A stretch of 64,000 nucleotides of DNA. Source: Ascarosepion bandense (lineage: Eukaryota > Mollusca > Cephalopoda > Sepiida > Sepiidae). The position numbers and the translations under genes were made by a program. Below the pieces are notes generated by a model. That model saw only the letters and a program-made list of their open reading frames with translations. It searched no databases and had not been told where the DNA came from. Each line of letters opens with the position of its first letter. Within the stretch, counting starts at the first letter, position 1. This document shows positions 1 to 12,574 of this stretch, in pieces. The stretch lies in the NCBI GenBank assembly GCA_037127315.1, contig JBBBDQ010000330.1, positions 4,456,001-4,520,000 on the forward strand, read 5' to 3'.

Positions 1-12
1 GCGGATGACTAT

Positions 13-17
13 ATATA

Positions 18-52
<35 letters not shown>

Positions 53-594
53 TAAATTTATATAGATAAAAAGTATTCTTGTCTATGTATATCAGTTTGT
101 ACATGTGTGCAAAGTGTATATTGATTAAAAATGTATATGCATATATATATGAGTATGCACACATATGATAAGTGTGTGTCCTCAAAACTACGTAGAATTA
201 TCATTATAATTATCAGTATATATGAAAGTATACATGTAATTATACGTAAATATGTATATACATATTAATTTAAGCAAATGTATGTGCAAAAATCCGTGGA
301 TAATTTTTTTAAATATTCGTTCATTTTTCTATGTAATTTTGATGGATGTAAGTGCGTGTTTTCAGATAACCATGTAAATTAGTTTAGAGGTATATATTAT
401 TAAATATAAATGTACGCAACTCCTGGGGGTGTATGCTAACAAGTTACACCGGAGGACAAAGAGCTTAATGCCAAAGTGGCAGAGCATTTATAATTCATAT
501 TAATTTCTTTAATTATTCTCCGCTGCACATTGACCGACCACCACTAGCTATTTATTTGCGCTCAATATTCATCTAGTCGGACTAATTATATAAC

Positions 595-637
<43 letters not shown>

Positions 638-744
638 TATATATATATATGTGTGTGTGTGTATTTATGTATTGTGTAAATCAACGTGACTATTGTTTGT
701 TATATCTACACTTATGTATAACTAATTGTAGAAAGTCATGCGTT

Positions 745-789
<45 letters not shown>

Positions 790-970
790 GAGAGAGATAC
801 TAAAAGTATAAAAATGAAATTAAACATTTGCTATATTTATAAGGGAATAGTCGTTAATGTAAAAGAAAGCATTTCTAAATATATACATTGTGGGCATTAA
901 AATCAACACTATGATGTCTGTCAGTTTTATACCTCAGAGCGATCCTTAGACCACACACACACAGTGTGTG

Positions 971-1006
<36 letters not shown>

Positions 1007-1044
1007 TCAAAATAACTAAATAGACTAAGTATGTAGGCTGTGTG

Positions 1045-1085
<41 letters not shown>

Positions 1086-1581
1086 TAGAACAGGGATTTC
1101 TCTTTTGTGCTAGTACCACCTGTCACGTGTTTATTTACAAAGAAGACGGGCAATGCCAAGTAACATCCATTGCGCTAAGGAACGTTATGCCAAACACAAT
1201 ACGGTACTCTAAGGACCTACAAACTTATGAGAAAATATGTATATATGTAACTTCAGATATATCTGGAAATTTTGTGCGTATTTAATACATATAGTTTTAA
1301 TCAGAGATCTTTTTATGAAGCATATTCATATATTTAATTTAAATTTTGGATGTTCTAATATTAAAAAAACTGCGTTAATATTGTCAATATTCAAAGATTT
1401 AATTTTTCTAATCACAAAAACAAAGAAAAAAAACTATTAAAAAAAGGTGTGAACTTTTACATATATATATATTCTGGAGAGTATATAAAGTCGATCGCTG
1501 AAACCTCCTGATGAGTGAGCCAAACAATTAAGACACTCCGGAGTTGAGGTTCATCTATCAACTAAGTGATAAGTTGCGTTG

Positions 1582-1622
<41 letters not shown>

Positions 1623-1630
1623 CATACATA
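13..1630. repeat. Cluster of (TA)n microsatellites
   Basis: Long alternating TA tracts lie at about 20-49, 595-650 (running into GT repeats to 662), 745-789, 973-1002, 1047-1081 and 1585-1616, the last followed by a TACA repeat. The sequence between them is AT-rich and shows no coding potential: the short open frames here are mostly translated TA repeat. Confidence 0.9.
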
Positions 1631-4449
1631 CTGCTAGTACTGTAGATGTTATCCTTTATATAACTAGTGTATTTGATGCAGTAGAAGACCCATTTCCCCA
1701 TCAATTATTAGAATTTTGTAATAAATGCAAGAAATAAAAATTAAAAAAAAGAAACGTATCAAATTAAGTAGCACTTTTTTCGATTAACCACGTTACTTAG
1801 AATAATTATTTCGCTACTGATGAAAATATAAAAAACAGACTTAGTTGACAATAATATAAGTGACAAGATGAGTATAAAAAAAAGCACCGTTGATTATTTA
1901 CGGTTAATTTGTTTAAATTATAAGCTGACTTTTTTTTGCGTCGTGTGACAATAATTGTAAGTAAAACGATGCATTAAGTTCTCTTTGGCGCAAAAAAGAA
2001 ACTTGTTTTGAACTGATCCAAATAGTGAATATGGATCAAGTTCCAGTGACATTTGATGTAGCATTTTTTTTAAAAAATATTCCTGTTTGAAATTAACGGT
2101 GGTGTCTGTTATATCATCCAAGAATATATATCTTTGTATATAATTATATATACGATAGGTCCGTGCAAAAGTTTCCACGCACAAAACGTTTTTCAATTGT
2201 TCATTCAGTTTCTAGTTAACATAAATAAATAAATAAAAATCGCTGCCAATTTTTTTCACGTGGGTGCGCGAAAAATATACTAACACAAAAGCGCCTCTGT
2301 TTTTGTATTTATATAATGTAATTTTATGGGAATAGGTGTAAAGTGTAAACTAGCATGAATACACGTTTATATGAGCGGTAGCTCGTGTGTGTATTCATAA
2401 GCATATATTTTAAGTGTAGTGTATCAACTAGTTGTTGTGCATGTAAATATATATATTAGTCCTTTCGTACACAAGTGACTATCTCTTTGAAAGGGAATTG
2501 TGCACATATAGGTACAGATTTATAGACCGATGTATGCTGGTATGTGAATATTAAAAAGTGTTTTTATATTTATACATAGATACGGAAGTATCTATGTATA
2601 AATATGCGTCTATTCGTATCGATATATATGTGGTTGGGTGATTTTTTTAAAGTTTGCGTCTTGTGTATGTCCGTGTCGAAAGTTAATGTTTTGATGGCAC
2701 CGACAGACCTGTGTTTTTTTTTGTTTTTTTTTATCAGATCGTCAAGCAACAAGTATCGATATAAATTCTGTGTAAATTAAAATATTGGCAGTGTACGCCT
2801 TCAGAGAGAGAGAAAGAGAGAGAAGTTTTAGAACTGTGTTTGTGTAATAATGTGCCGGGATTTTATGCCTGTTTGTGTAAGTTCTTACCTATATGTTGGT
2901 TTTTGATATAGGAAAATCTATTAGTTTATATATGTATTATTATGTAATAGTATTTAGCATTATGTAATAAGTATTAGTATATAGATTAGTTTATATGTAT
3001 ATTGTATGTGCTCGTGTGGTCGGCCTTGTGTAGATGTGAGGTAGAGATCGATAAACGGAGGATGAGAATCTACATCAGGATTTATTACCTGTTTGTGTTT
3101 ATATGTAAGGTTGTGTGCGTATGTGATGATCTTGATTTTAAAAGTATAGTTAATTGTTTTTGTATTGTATGTTAGATACTGAAAAGTTTAAGTGTATGTA
3201 GATATTTGTATATATGAACCGGTGGGTTTCCATGGGTGACGGAAACGGACGGAGGATATCCAAATAAAAGAGAGCAGAGTAGAAGTTTTGCTTTTGGACA
3301 TAGGTAAAGTTCCAAGATATTTTTGTTGTTGTTGTTACTGCTGCTGTTTCTCTTACTGCTAATGTTACTGCTGCTGCTAGTGTTGAGTAAACTTAATTGG
3401 ATGTTCGTCAGTTTCTTTCTCTGGACAGTTCGCTATTGATCATTCTATCTTAAATTTTTATAGACGATCGAATAGTAAAGAAAAGAAATTATGGACGTAA
3501 GAACCAAAGAACAATCCACAATGATAAAAGAAAAAAAAAATTTTGGAGGAGGGGGGGGGGCTCCCCCACCTCAGTAAATTATTTAAAAAGAACTGTTCAA
3601 AACAAGAGATGAATTAAGAGAAAGTCAAGCGGGAATAAAAATATAAAAATACATTACTACTATTTTGTTGGAAGTAAAACATAAATAAACTCATCTTTGG
3701 AGACATCCCCATGAAACAACGGTTTCCGAGCAGTTCCCGCAAAACGCTGACAATTGCTGTGAGTTCTATCTTCCTTGTTGCCGCATACTTGCGACCTTGC
3801 GCTAAGTTACGCTTGTGTATATATATATATATATCTAGTTTAGCATCTTAAAGGCATTTTTACTTTCTTCACGTATCTAGGGAGGTTCTTAATCAAAATT
3901 AATGCAGTCGGGGGCGTGTCATTTTGATTATTGCTTGGTAATAATTCCGTTTTAAAGAGGAAGGCACTATTTTTCTTTTTATTTCCACCCCCTTATATTT
4001 CCGCCTACATTGTTTTTTTCTTTCATTTTCCTCTTCTCCCCTTCATCTACTACTTTAAATTTCTTCTCTCCCTTTTTCTCCTCTTCTACATTCGCCTACC
4101 TCTATTTCATCTTTCTTCTCTTTCTCTTTTTTTTGTTATTCTTTAAAAAATCGCGCACGTCGCTAGATAAAAAAAAAAAGGAAAGAAAACCAGATATAGT
4201 AAAGAAACAATACGTCTCCTTCGATATGTCACCTTCACCAAACGAATGCAAAAGGCAAGTTAAAATTTAGCAACATCTGACAACTTATTAAAAACAAACG
4301 ATAAACAAGTCACATTTCTATTTGTTATGCAACATTCAGAAAAGCTTAGAAGCCAAACATCACGGGATATACTACCTTCACCGCATGCTTTTATTTCGAT
4401 ATATGGCTGATCAATAGAAACGGTGACTAATTTCATATCTTCCTCCTCA
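1631..4449. other. AT-rich noncoding stretch, nothing recognised
   Basis: No gene, RNA or transposon signature was recognised. Minor landmarks are a short GA repeat near 2804-2822, a G-run with a C-rich complement at 3547-3567 that could fold into a small hairpin, a (TA)n tract near 3820-3832 and a pyrimidine-rich block at about 3965-4140. Open frames over that block are Phe/Leu/Ser low-complexity and are not credible proteins. Confidence 0.6.
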
Positions 4450-4539
4450 TTATTATCTCATTAACTGCGTATGAGAGGGATTCCAGTCAATTCAGTCTTA
4501 TGGCACTACTAATATCTTGCTATTCGGACACACATGCTC

Positions 4540-4720
4540 ATTTGTTAAACACACATTTCGATAGTTTTACGTTTCGGCCTTCTTCAGGTGTCTGACGTTG
4601 TACACAGTAACCGTTTTGAAATTTCAAACTGGACCCTTTATTCAACCTATAGCGTAGATTGTTTTCTATACTTATAGTATATTTCATATCATTTAGTACT
4701 CCCTAATCTTTTTACAGAAA
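4540..4720 (+). repeat. Fragment resembling fold-back repeat family C
   Basis: The segment holds GTTTCGGCC, then CTTCAGGTGT and a GGACCCTTTATT-AACCTAT-like stretch, in the same order and spacing as the left arm of the inverted repeat at 23174-23390. The match is by eye and weak, so this may be only a distant copy. Confidence 0.35.
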
Positions 4721-5149
4721 CAGCACTAGCAGACCTAAGGAATGAACTTACAACTAACAGGAAATTAAATATATTTTAAACAATACCGTGTTGGTCCTTT
4801 GGGTCCTGCCTTAACTGCCTCTGAAATTGTGTTAGTTGCTGTAAAACCAACCTTCAAAACTGCGGATATGTCACCTATGATGATTACAACTGTCAATTCA
4901 GGCATCACAAACTATGGAGCATCTTATAGTTTGCTCCAATCTTGAAGATTCATTGGAGCATGCTCCAATCTTGAAGATTCATGCTCACTTAACGAACTTG
5001 AAACCTTAACACTAAGCAGGGCCCTGTGTGCAACACTGAATGGGTGTAGTGTAGCGACTAGATAAGATGTAGACCAATACCGTATATCTATTGGCTTATG
5101 TATGTTCCATGGATTATCACAACTGTAGGTGACGAGAATTTTCGCCATC

Positions 5150-5425
5150 AAAGAACAACAAGAAAAAAAAAAAGATAATGGAAATTCATCGGCCACACTT
5201 TGATGGCAAGTCCCAAGCAATAACTGCAAAGTGATACTGACCTGAGTCGCTGAAAGAAAAGGAAGAGGAAGACGAAGGACAACATATTGAAGGACTACGG
5301 AGAAGGAGATGGAAACAATGGGTTGGTGATCCTGTGGTGAAGCACGAGTGGCAATTACAGATAGGGTAGAGTGGAGACGTTCTATGAGAGCCTTATGTAC
5401 CACTAGGCGACAGGTAGATAAGTAA
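5150..5425 (+). pseudogene. LINE (non-LTR retrotransposon) C-terminal fragment, frameshifted
   Basis: Read across frames, the plus strand encodes the C-terminal tail typical of some non-LTR reverse transcriptase polyproteins: a W-K-F-I-G-H-T-L block near 5180, a K-E-K-E-E-E-D-E-G-Q-H-I-E-G-L-R-R-R block near 5265, and D-R-V-E-W-R-R-S-M-R-A-L-C-T-T-R-R near 5355-5410, ending in a stop. The frame shifts more than once, so it is dead. A 159-codon open frame on the opposite strand is a shadow of this fragment. No RT catalytic region is present. Confidence 0.7.
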
Positions 5426-5629
5426 TTTCGCTAACCGTTACTACAGACACACCTGGCGATTAAAAAAAAATTAAATGTATTACCTTACCAATGTTTTATC
5501 AATGGCAGCATTTAAAAGTTGAATTATTTTAAAAAAGAAAAATGTAAAAACGAGAAATAATCACTGTCATGGGAAAAATGTTTGAACACAGACAAGTGTT
5601 TATCATCAGATTTGTTTCAATTTCACTTT

Positions 5630-6165
5630 TTCATGTGTCGTGCCACTTAAGACCACGGAGGATCGTGCTCTCCACAACTTCCTGTCCTTTTTTTGTTCTG
5701 TGCAATGTTTGACTGCCACATGTATATATCTCCACTCTGCCATCCACCCACTCAAACTCATTAGATACGGACCGTATGAACTACGGTTGAGAACCTCTGA
5801 TCTAATCAATGCGTGTTTCCTTAATAAACTTCTCAATCCATGTTCCGCTATTAATTTACACAAGATTGTTAGGTCGTTTACTCAATGTTTCCCTCTGCCC
5901 TTCTTGTTTTCAGTATGTTTTGTGAGTGACAAATTCTCCAAGCCCTCTTTCCTCATTTCATGTTCCAGAAATTTCAACGGTCTCTTTTTTTTATCCTGAG
6001 TACAAATGTGCTCTTTGTTCCCATTTTCCATAAAATTTCGTTATTCACATGTTCCACCTATGGCATTCTCAGCATATATATCGTTCTGTAGAGCCACATG
6101 TCTGTTGCTTCAAGTAGCCCCTTCATCTACGAGGAAATTGTCCAGTATACCCATTTATATACAGA
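5630..6165 (-). pseudogene. LINE family 2, 3' coding end, decayed
   Basis: The minus strand shows the end of an RT polyprotein: an L-E-A-T-D-M-W-L-Y-R block (about 6105) and K-K-D-R-K-L-W-R-A at about 5690, then a stop near 5635. The same blocks occur in the same order in the longer element at 10275-13660, so this is a 5'-truncated relative. Stops and frameshifts interrupt it. In LINEs this region lies downstream of the catalytic RT domain. Confidence 0.75.
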
Positions 6166-6379
6166 AACTTGATATTACATAGCGTTTCAACATTGTTTTT
6201 CGTTGTCGTAAAAAAATGAAAAAAAAAAAATCTTGGAAATTTTCAAAGGTGTTTTCCGCATTTGTCAGGGTATATTTTAGGGTTTATAAAGACTTAATAT
6301 TTCGTTAAATTTTTAATCGACTGCTAAGTGACATGAAATGAATAAAGATATTCCCCATTATCGTTCATTACCCATTAAT

Positions 6380-6630
6380 TAATCTCTTTCTCTTTTTTTC
6401 TTTCTTTCTCTCCTCACATTCTTTTCGATATTTGTTTCTTTTCTTTTTTTCTCAATACTATTTTTCATCATTTTGTCATGTTTTTTTCTTTTCTCTCATT
6501 TCTTTTTAAGTTTTCCTTTGACCTAACTTGCTACTATTTCTTTAATTCGTCCTTTCTTTTTGTTCTTTCTTCTACTGTCTTCTTTCTTTCTCCTTTTTCT
6601 TGGTATCTCTTTTTTTTCCCTTTTCAACTA
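6380..6630 (+). repeat. Polypyrimidine low-complexity tract
   Basis: About 250 bases of almost pure T/C (TCTTT, TTTC, CTTT runs) on the plus strand. No coding sequence with splice signals was seen on its 3' side. A 26-codon frame at about 6686 is too short to support. Confidence 0.7.
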
Positions 6631-6639
6631 TTGTGAGCT

Positions 6640-8220
6640 TTTTAATATCGAACGAGCTGCTTATTCCGTCGTCCGATATGACCAATATTGAAAGTGGTGA
6701 TATTTACAAGAGTCATCACGGAATGGCGCAAACAGATGAGAACAAGGACAATGTTTAAATGTCAAAGAGCTTTTGTTGCGAAGCAGCCTTCCCCTTTCTA
6801 CTGTGCGATTCATTAACTGAAGTCATCAAAAACAATGTATATCCATTTTAAGTTCGCACTTTGGCATTAATATTCTTTGAAACAGCAAATTTTACAAGTA
6901 TATGGATGATACAGTTTTCATAGAAAGCGAAATATTTTTTTGAACTTTCATACCAAGTTGTAGCTAAGGAATTCAGTATTTTTCGTTTTATTATAATAGT
7001 ATTTAAAGAATCGGTACTTTCATCGGGATCCCTAAAAATATAATCTATTCAACAATGATAATTTGATCATATGTTGACATGAAAAATTACGTTTTTCAAA
7101 TGATAAAAACAGAGAAATTTAATTTGCCATCAAGAGGGTCGGTGAAATGGTTGGTCCACCCTGAATATGTGATAGCCCCCTCTCTAATACATCTCAGTTT
7201 TCATAATGTATTCATTCATATAAAATACAAATTCTATTTTAACCTCAATGTGTACAATAATGGATCATATGCACTTCAACTATAAAAAAAAAATGAATAC
7301 AATGTATCTAAATATATATTAGAGACGTGATATAGTAGATCATTCCATCTTAAATGAATCAGCAACGTTTTGCGGCAATTTTAACATCAACTTGTTGAAG
7401 AATTTTAGCACATTGAACATTATGGAAAAAAATTACTAAATTTTACAGAGCAGTTTTTTGAGACTTAGCATGAGAAAAACAAATTCATGGATTTGGACGA
7501 GAAAAAAAAAACGACCCCAGACTACGTCAAAATCCACGAAAATTGTTCATCTTTTCATCATCAGTTTAAGTTGTAACGTATATAAATGTAGGAAGGAAAA
7601 AAAAATCAAATGTTGATAAGATATTGAAAGTCGTAAATGACTCTCCGGAGACCCCATCATTTTTTTTTTATCAAATTTAATAATATTCATTTTTTTTTTT
7701 CATATTATCCTCTCTATTATAATAAAGACCGTTGTGTATTTTTTCTTTCTTCAGAACGTATGCGATCATGGACTTCCATTTGGCTCTGTCTCTTGTTGCT
7801 TTCAATATTTTTTCTCATAAATATGTTGCCGTCATTTTTGATGGCACGGGCAAATTTGTATATTATAGATTAAGCACTTCAGATCGGGAATAAAAATATT
7901 TATTAAATTTCATAATGGTTAATAGGGAGTGCAGTTTGTTATATGAATTCATTGTAAAATTATCCTTATACTGAAACCAAAACATGTAATGTGTTTTCTT
8001 AAAGTATAAAAACAGTTTTAATTCTTTGTCTGAAGTGCGTAATTGATAGTAATATATGCAAAAAAAGAAAAAAAAAAGAAGAAAAACACTTTCAAAAATC
8101 GTCTTCATTTTTGCAAATCGTGTTGTATGGGCATATTTATTTTTTCAAAAACGTTACCGTTTTTTGAAGAAACCTGTTTGAAGATTAAGTTAAGGTTCAA
8201 AATCGTAGCGTTGGAATTAC
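6640..8220. other. AT-rich noncoding stretch
   Basis: No supported gene. Near 7755-7800 the minus strand reads like the very end of a LINE polyprotein (Q-S-Q-M-E-V-H-D), too short to call. The remainder is A/T-rich, with A-runs at 7500-7512 and 8060-8080. Confidence 0.5.
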
Positions 8221-9300
8221 ATTCCGGTTATCGATGAAAGGTTTGTAACACAACCTTATAAAATGTATAATTTAATGTAGCTTTACAAATTGTATATGGA
8301 CAAGATGCATGGTACAAGCCTATTATCCATAAATCATTGTAACATAAAATAAAAACTTCATTTTCTTCAAAAGATAACCATTTCACCCCAAGCAAGGCAG
8401 AAACGATACTGGTGCACAGAGGGTTACAGTGAGAAAAAAAAGGTACAGGTGATGTTGAAAGAATGATAAGAGAGATAGGAATCAAGTAGATAAAAGATGG
8501 CAATTGACTTTGCATTTAAACTTTTGAAGATTGTAACAGGGAAGCAAGCGAATAGGAGTGAGTTCCTCAAACAGAGAGTGCGAGAAAAGAAACTATTAAA
8601 GTAGAAGAAACGATTACATTTAACTATTTCTATAGTATAAGGGTGGAACCTTGATGCCAAACTAGTAGCACGAGTAAATACGTGGTCGGGGTACCATGGA
8701 AAAAAGCTCGTCTGAGCAGTTTCCTTGAACATACATGTGGAAAAGATAGGAAGAATCCCATCACGTCGGTGAGAAAGCGAGATGCCAAGTCAGGGTCGAT
8801 TATATTGCAGATCCTACTTTGTATTTTGTCGAGAACCTCATGATAAATAGCAGGAGCACCGGACCAGATATGTCAACAGTATTTAATGCATGGATGAATG
8901 GTAGATTTAAAATTATGCAAACTGGATTCTGACGAGAAAAACTTCCTGGTCCAACAGAGAATCAACCTTCCTAGTAGTAGATGCAGCTATGGATTCAATG
9001 TAGTCATTCCATTTGAGGTCATCTGAGAGAGTGAGACCAAAGAGGCGCAGGGTGTTACTCTCTAGGAGACTAGCATCATCCATTCTAATAGTAGGCAGGG
9101 ATGATTCTCTATGGTGGTTAAAGGAGAGCAGCTTCATTTTGGAGACATGAAAATTTACTAGCCATTTCCTACCCCATTCAGTCACCGTGTTAGTGTGATT
9201 TTTAATAAACAATGCAAATTTAAAACACTGTCTTATAATTTGTACTCCCGCTGTATTATGGTATTATATTCACTTTTATTTACTTTCTTTTTATTAATTT
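8221..9300. repeat. Repeat family D, split by a LINE insertion
   Basis: The flanks at about 8240-8365 and 9190-9300 match, in order, the sequence at 19560-19860 (shared landmarks: TTACAAATTGTATATG, then ACAAGA..GGTACAAGC, then CTTCAAA, then GTGTGATTTT-AATAAACAATG). Here the two halves are separated by the LINE tail at 8366-9190. Family D itself encodes nothing recognisable. Confidence 0.6.
8366..9190 (-). pseudogene. LINE family 1 (CR1/Jockey-like) 3' end, 5'-truncated
   Basis: The minus strand encodes the C-terminal part of a non-LTR reverse transcriptase: E-W-G-R-K-W-L-V-N-F near 9170, K-L-L-S-F-N-H-H-R-E-S, L-F-G-L-T-L-S-D-D-L-K-W and a long tail to the element 3' end. That end carries the family signature CACCCCAAGCAAGGCAG on the plus strand at 8380-8396. 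An intact frame survives at 8913-9212; beyond it stops and frameshifts accumulate. The RT catalytic motif (YxDD) is missing because of 5' truncation. The same 3' end recurs many times in this window. Confidence 0.85.
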
Positions 9301-9617
9301 TAGAAAAAAAAATTTTTTTAGTTTATGACTTGGGGAAACGATGTATTATAATTGACAACTTGCACACAAAAAAGATCTGCGTGAACTTCAAAGACACTTT
9401 CTCTAATATTGTGAAAGTTATTATGATAGAAACCTTTGCATAAGGTTAACCTTTTTGTTATGCACAGAATTTAGTTTTTGTTTTCCTATGTTATTAATAT
9501 AACTTCATTAACTCGACACTCGAGAAAAGACCTTTACACTCATGAAAAATAAACAAAAAACAAACTAAATACAAATAAGAAAACAGATGAAAATCGATAC
9601 GAAAAAACTAATGTGTA

Positions 9618-9884
9618 TGTGTGTTTAACACTCATGTCGCAAATAATGTATTCTTAGGATCTTTCTCTGATCACGTATATATCGTTTCTTGGCATTGTTT
9701 TTATCTCCCGACTGCATTTTCTTTTACGTTTTGGTTTGATAAATCCAGTTTGTTTCTTCGCCTTGATGACACGACTGAATGTTGAGAAGTTAACGCTAAC
9801 AATATCCGCGATCTCTCTGTAAGGCTTGCCAGTGTGTTCGTGCAGAGTTAAAGTTTTCGTATGCTTCTTTAGAGAAACGTCCAT
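9618..9884 (-). pseudogene. Tc1-like transposase, N-terminal fragment
   Basis: Translated from an ATG at 9884, the minus strand gives a paired-like helix-turn-helix start seen in Tc1 transposases: K-T-L-T-L-H-E-H-T-G-K-P-Y-R-E-I-A-D-I, then F-S-R-V-I-K-A-K-K-Q-T-G and a basic K-P-K-R-K-R-K stretch leading into P-R-N-D-I-Y-V-I-R-E. About 80 residues remain; the DDE catalytic half is absent. I see no inverted repeats at the ends, so this is a fragment rather than a whole element. Confidence 0.75.
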
Positions 9885-11090
9885 CGAAGACAATGGCTTT
9901 AGGATAGTCGACAGTCGAGACAATATCTGCACATAATAAAAATCTGATGCAGCCACGGATGACGTAATATGTTTTCAAGGCCAAACAAATTTAATACACC
10001 CCCCCCCCCAAATAGATTGATATTACTGCACACCACTTCAAATGACCTAATCTAAGGAAAATCGATTACACCCTGTAACTTTAGTGGGTCTAAAACTGAC
10101 TGTATAGCAAAGGAAAGGAAATTAACGTAGTTGTAGCAATTAATTTGCACAAGGGTGTGTGTGTGTGTGTATAATTCAGTCTCAATTACTTTCCTACGTG
10201 AAGATATGTGAAGCTAGATGTGTACACCAAATACACCTCTCACATATTGGATATGTTTTATATGCTGTTTCTTTTCAGGAGTTGGGTGATCATGGTCCTC
10301 TACATCTTCCTGTTCTTTGTAGCTCTTAAGTTTTGTCTTCCTGATATTTTTCCTAAACCTCGTTCCACCACCCATCCGCTCAAACCCACAAGGTATGTCA
10401 CGATGTTCTTCCCTGTCCCTCTTTTCCTCTATCCGCCCTGTGAGTATCAGATTCTCAAAACCCTCCTTCCTCATTACGTTTCCCAGAAATTTCAACTACC
10501 TCTCCCTGATGTTTTGTTTACATTCTTTCCAAAAGCTTGTAATTGTTCACATGTTCATCTCATGATATCCTCAGCATCTTTCTGTAGAACCACATTTCTG
10601 TTGCTTCGAGTCTCTTCATTTTTGAGGAGATTGTTCAGCATTTGCTGCCATACAGGACGGCAGATATCACATAAATTCAGGACTCTTTTCTTTGTTTCCA
10701 ATGGAATTGTCTTGTGTTTTAATACTCTGCTTAGCTTTTGAAGTGAGTCCTTGGCCATCCGTATTCGTCTTTGGATCTCAGTGTCGCACTTTCCGTGCTC
10801 TGTTAAAATACTTTCCAGATATTTAAATTTCTTTACCGGCTTGATTTTAGTATCCCTGATCCGTAATTTAACTTTTGGGCTGCTCTTTTTTGCTGATGAC
10901 CATGTATTCCGTATTGTAGTTTAGTCCCTTCTCTCTTTCCTTCACTACATTCTGGAGGTGGTTTTGTAGTTTCCTTTCTGTGTCTGCTATCAGCATTGTG
11001 TCATCTACATATCTTATATTGTTAAGACTGTGGTCGACGATGAATAATCTTGGTAGTATTTCTAGTTCTCTCAGAATTGCCTCGGTGTAT

Positions 11091-11117
11091 CTAAATCTAA
11101 ACTTATTTATAAATGGA

Positions 11118-11156
<39 letters not shown>

Positions 11157-11404
11157 GTTACCTATAGACTCCGAACCGGCTGAACCGATTTTCTTGAAAA
11201 TTTACAATTGTACTATAAGCACCTGCAAGTGTTCTTACCTATGTTTTGTGTCGAGGTACCCCCGATAAATATCGAAAATCGAAAAAATCGGGTTATAGAA
11301 GGAGTAGTCCGATTTTAATCAAATTTGATACACACATAGACAAAGGCCTAAGAAACGATATTCAGAAGTTTCAAGGTTGCAGTTCTTACAACAGTGCAGA
11401 AAAT

Positions 11405-11443
<39 letters not shown>

Positions 11444-11818
11444 GCAAGGTATCTGCCTGTATGCCTGTATTTTTTTTCAGCTCTTATTTTAGTTTTTGCT
11501 TCGGGTTTGGCTCTAAGTAGGTATAATTTTAGTTCTTAGTCTCAGCCATGATGTCATTTACTCAGAGGACTTATTTAGCCTTCAAAATTCAGTTTACGGC
11601 GAATAAAACTTATTTGATATCGATACCAGGAAATCAAAATTTAACTTACATCCATTCATTTTTCTTTCAGTCTACGGTTTCGCTTTAACTGGAAACAACT
11701 ATTGCTTTTTAGTCTTTCGTGTCAACGTCCAAAGAGTCTGAGCTCCAAGACCATGGATTAGTTTTAAAGCTTTCATTACACCCGAGCAACGCCGGGCTAT
11801 ACTGTTAGTAAGTTGAAT
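11091..11818 (+). mobile_element. Non-autonomous Helitron-like element inside LINE RT
   Basis: The insert begins TCTAAATC directly after a host A (11090) and ends TTAG (11818) directly before a host T. This is the Helitron A^T target pattern, with TC at the 5' end and a slightly mutated CTAG at the 3' end. Just upstream of the end, CCCG and CGGG (about 11781-11796) can pair as the expected short terminal hairpin. Inside are a (GT)n tract (11124-11153), a (TA)n tract (about 11410-11440) followed by AAGGCAAGG, and no ORF. Removing the insert joins the host RT codons in frame as D-L-F-N-L-Y-T-E. The part from 11490 to 11800 is the reverse complement of 37862-38150. Confidence 0.8.
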
Positions 11819-12574
11819 AAATCCACTGATAAGACACATCCTTATCTCACACCCCTTTCTATTTTTGTATATCTTCTGAACTCATTTCCTATTTATAAGC
11901 AGGCAGTTTCTTCCCAGTGTTGCTGAGCACCTCGAACAGATGTTTGTGACTTATTATGTCGAACGCCTTTGCTTAGTCTATAAGACACGGGTACGTGTCC
12001 TTCTGCATCTGTATTGCTTTTTTTCTCATAACATTCTAAGCATAAACATCTCGTTTCTTGTTCCGGTGTCTTTGACGAACCCGCGCTTGTTCTCGTCCGA
12101 TTTCTGACCAGATTTTGCTGCGCGCTCTTTTCATTAGAATCGGAATGATGATTTTTGTTATGTGGCTCATGAAGTTCATTGTTCGGCGGAGATCACATTA
12201 ATTTACGCCTAGTTTCTGAGGCAGTGCTATGAAAATAGATCTGCTTAGGTTTTCCACTGTTGGAGATTTCATTATTTCTGTAATCTTGTCTATTCTGAAA
12301 TCGTCTAAGGCTGTTAGCATTTCTATTACAATTCCGTCTGACCTTGCCGTTTTGTTCCTTTTCAATTTGGCCAGTACTGTTTTCACTTCAGTTTTTAATA
12401 TTTTCGGTTAGTCGATATTTCTGTGTATTGTCGGTTGTATTCTTTCGTCGTGGAAGAGATCGTCGTTCCATCGCTGAAGTAATTTTTCTGGGACTAATAT
12501 GAGCGTTCCTTCCTTGAATTTTATGCATTCTGTTAATGAACATTACTTTTCTTCTGTTAGTTATCTTATTTTTA

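Noticed and set aside
13..1630. Regular TA repeats considered as an origin or centromere-like array
   Set aside because: Simple dinucleotide microsatellites scattered across the whole window; no monomer structure or array.
3931..4270. 71- and 86-codon open frames
   Set aside because: Phe/Leu/Ser low complexity from a T/C-rich block, overlapping in two frames, no domain.
4924..5403. 159-codon minus-strand frame
   Set aside because: Antisense of a LINE C-terminal fragment whose conserved blocks are on the plus strand.
6686..6766. 26-codon frame after the polypyrimidine tract, considered as an exon
   Set aside because: Too short, with no clear acceptor or donor and no recognisable motif.
10208..10741. 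177-codon plus-strand frame
   Set aside because: Antisense of the LINE RT C-terminal region read on the minus strand.
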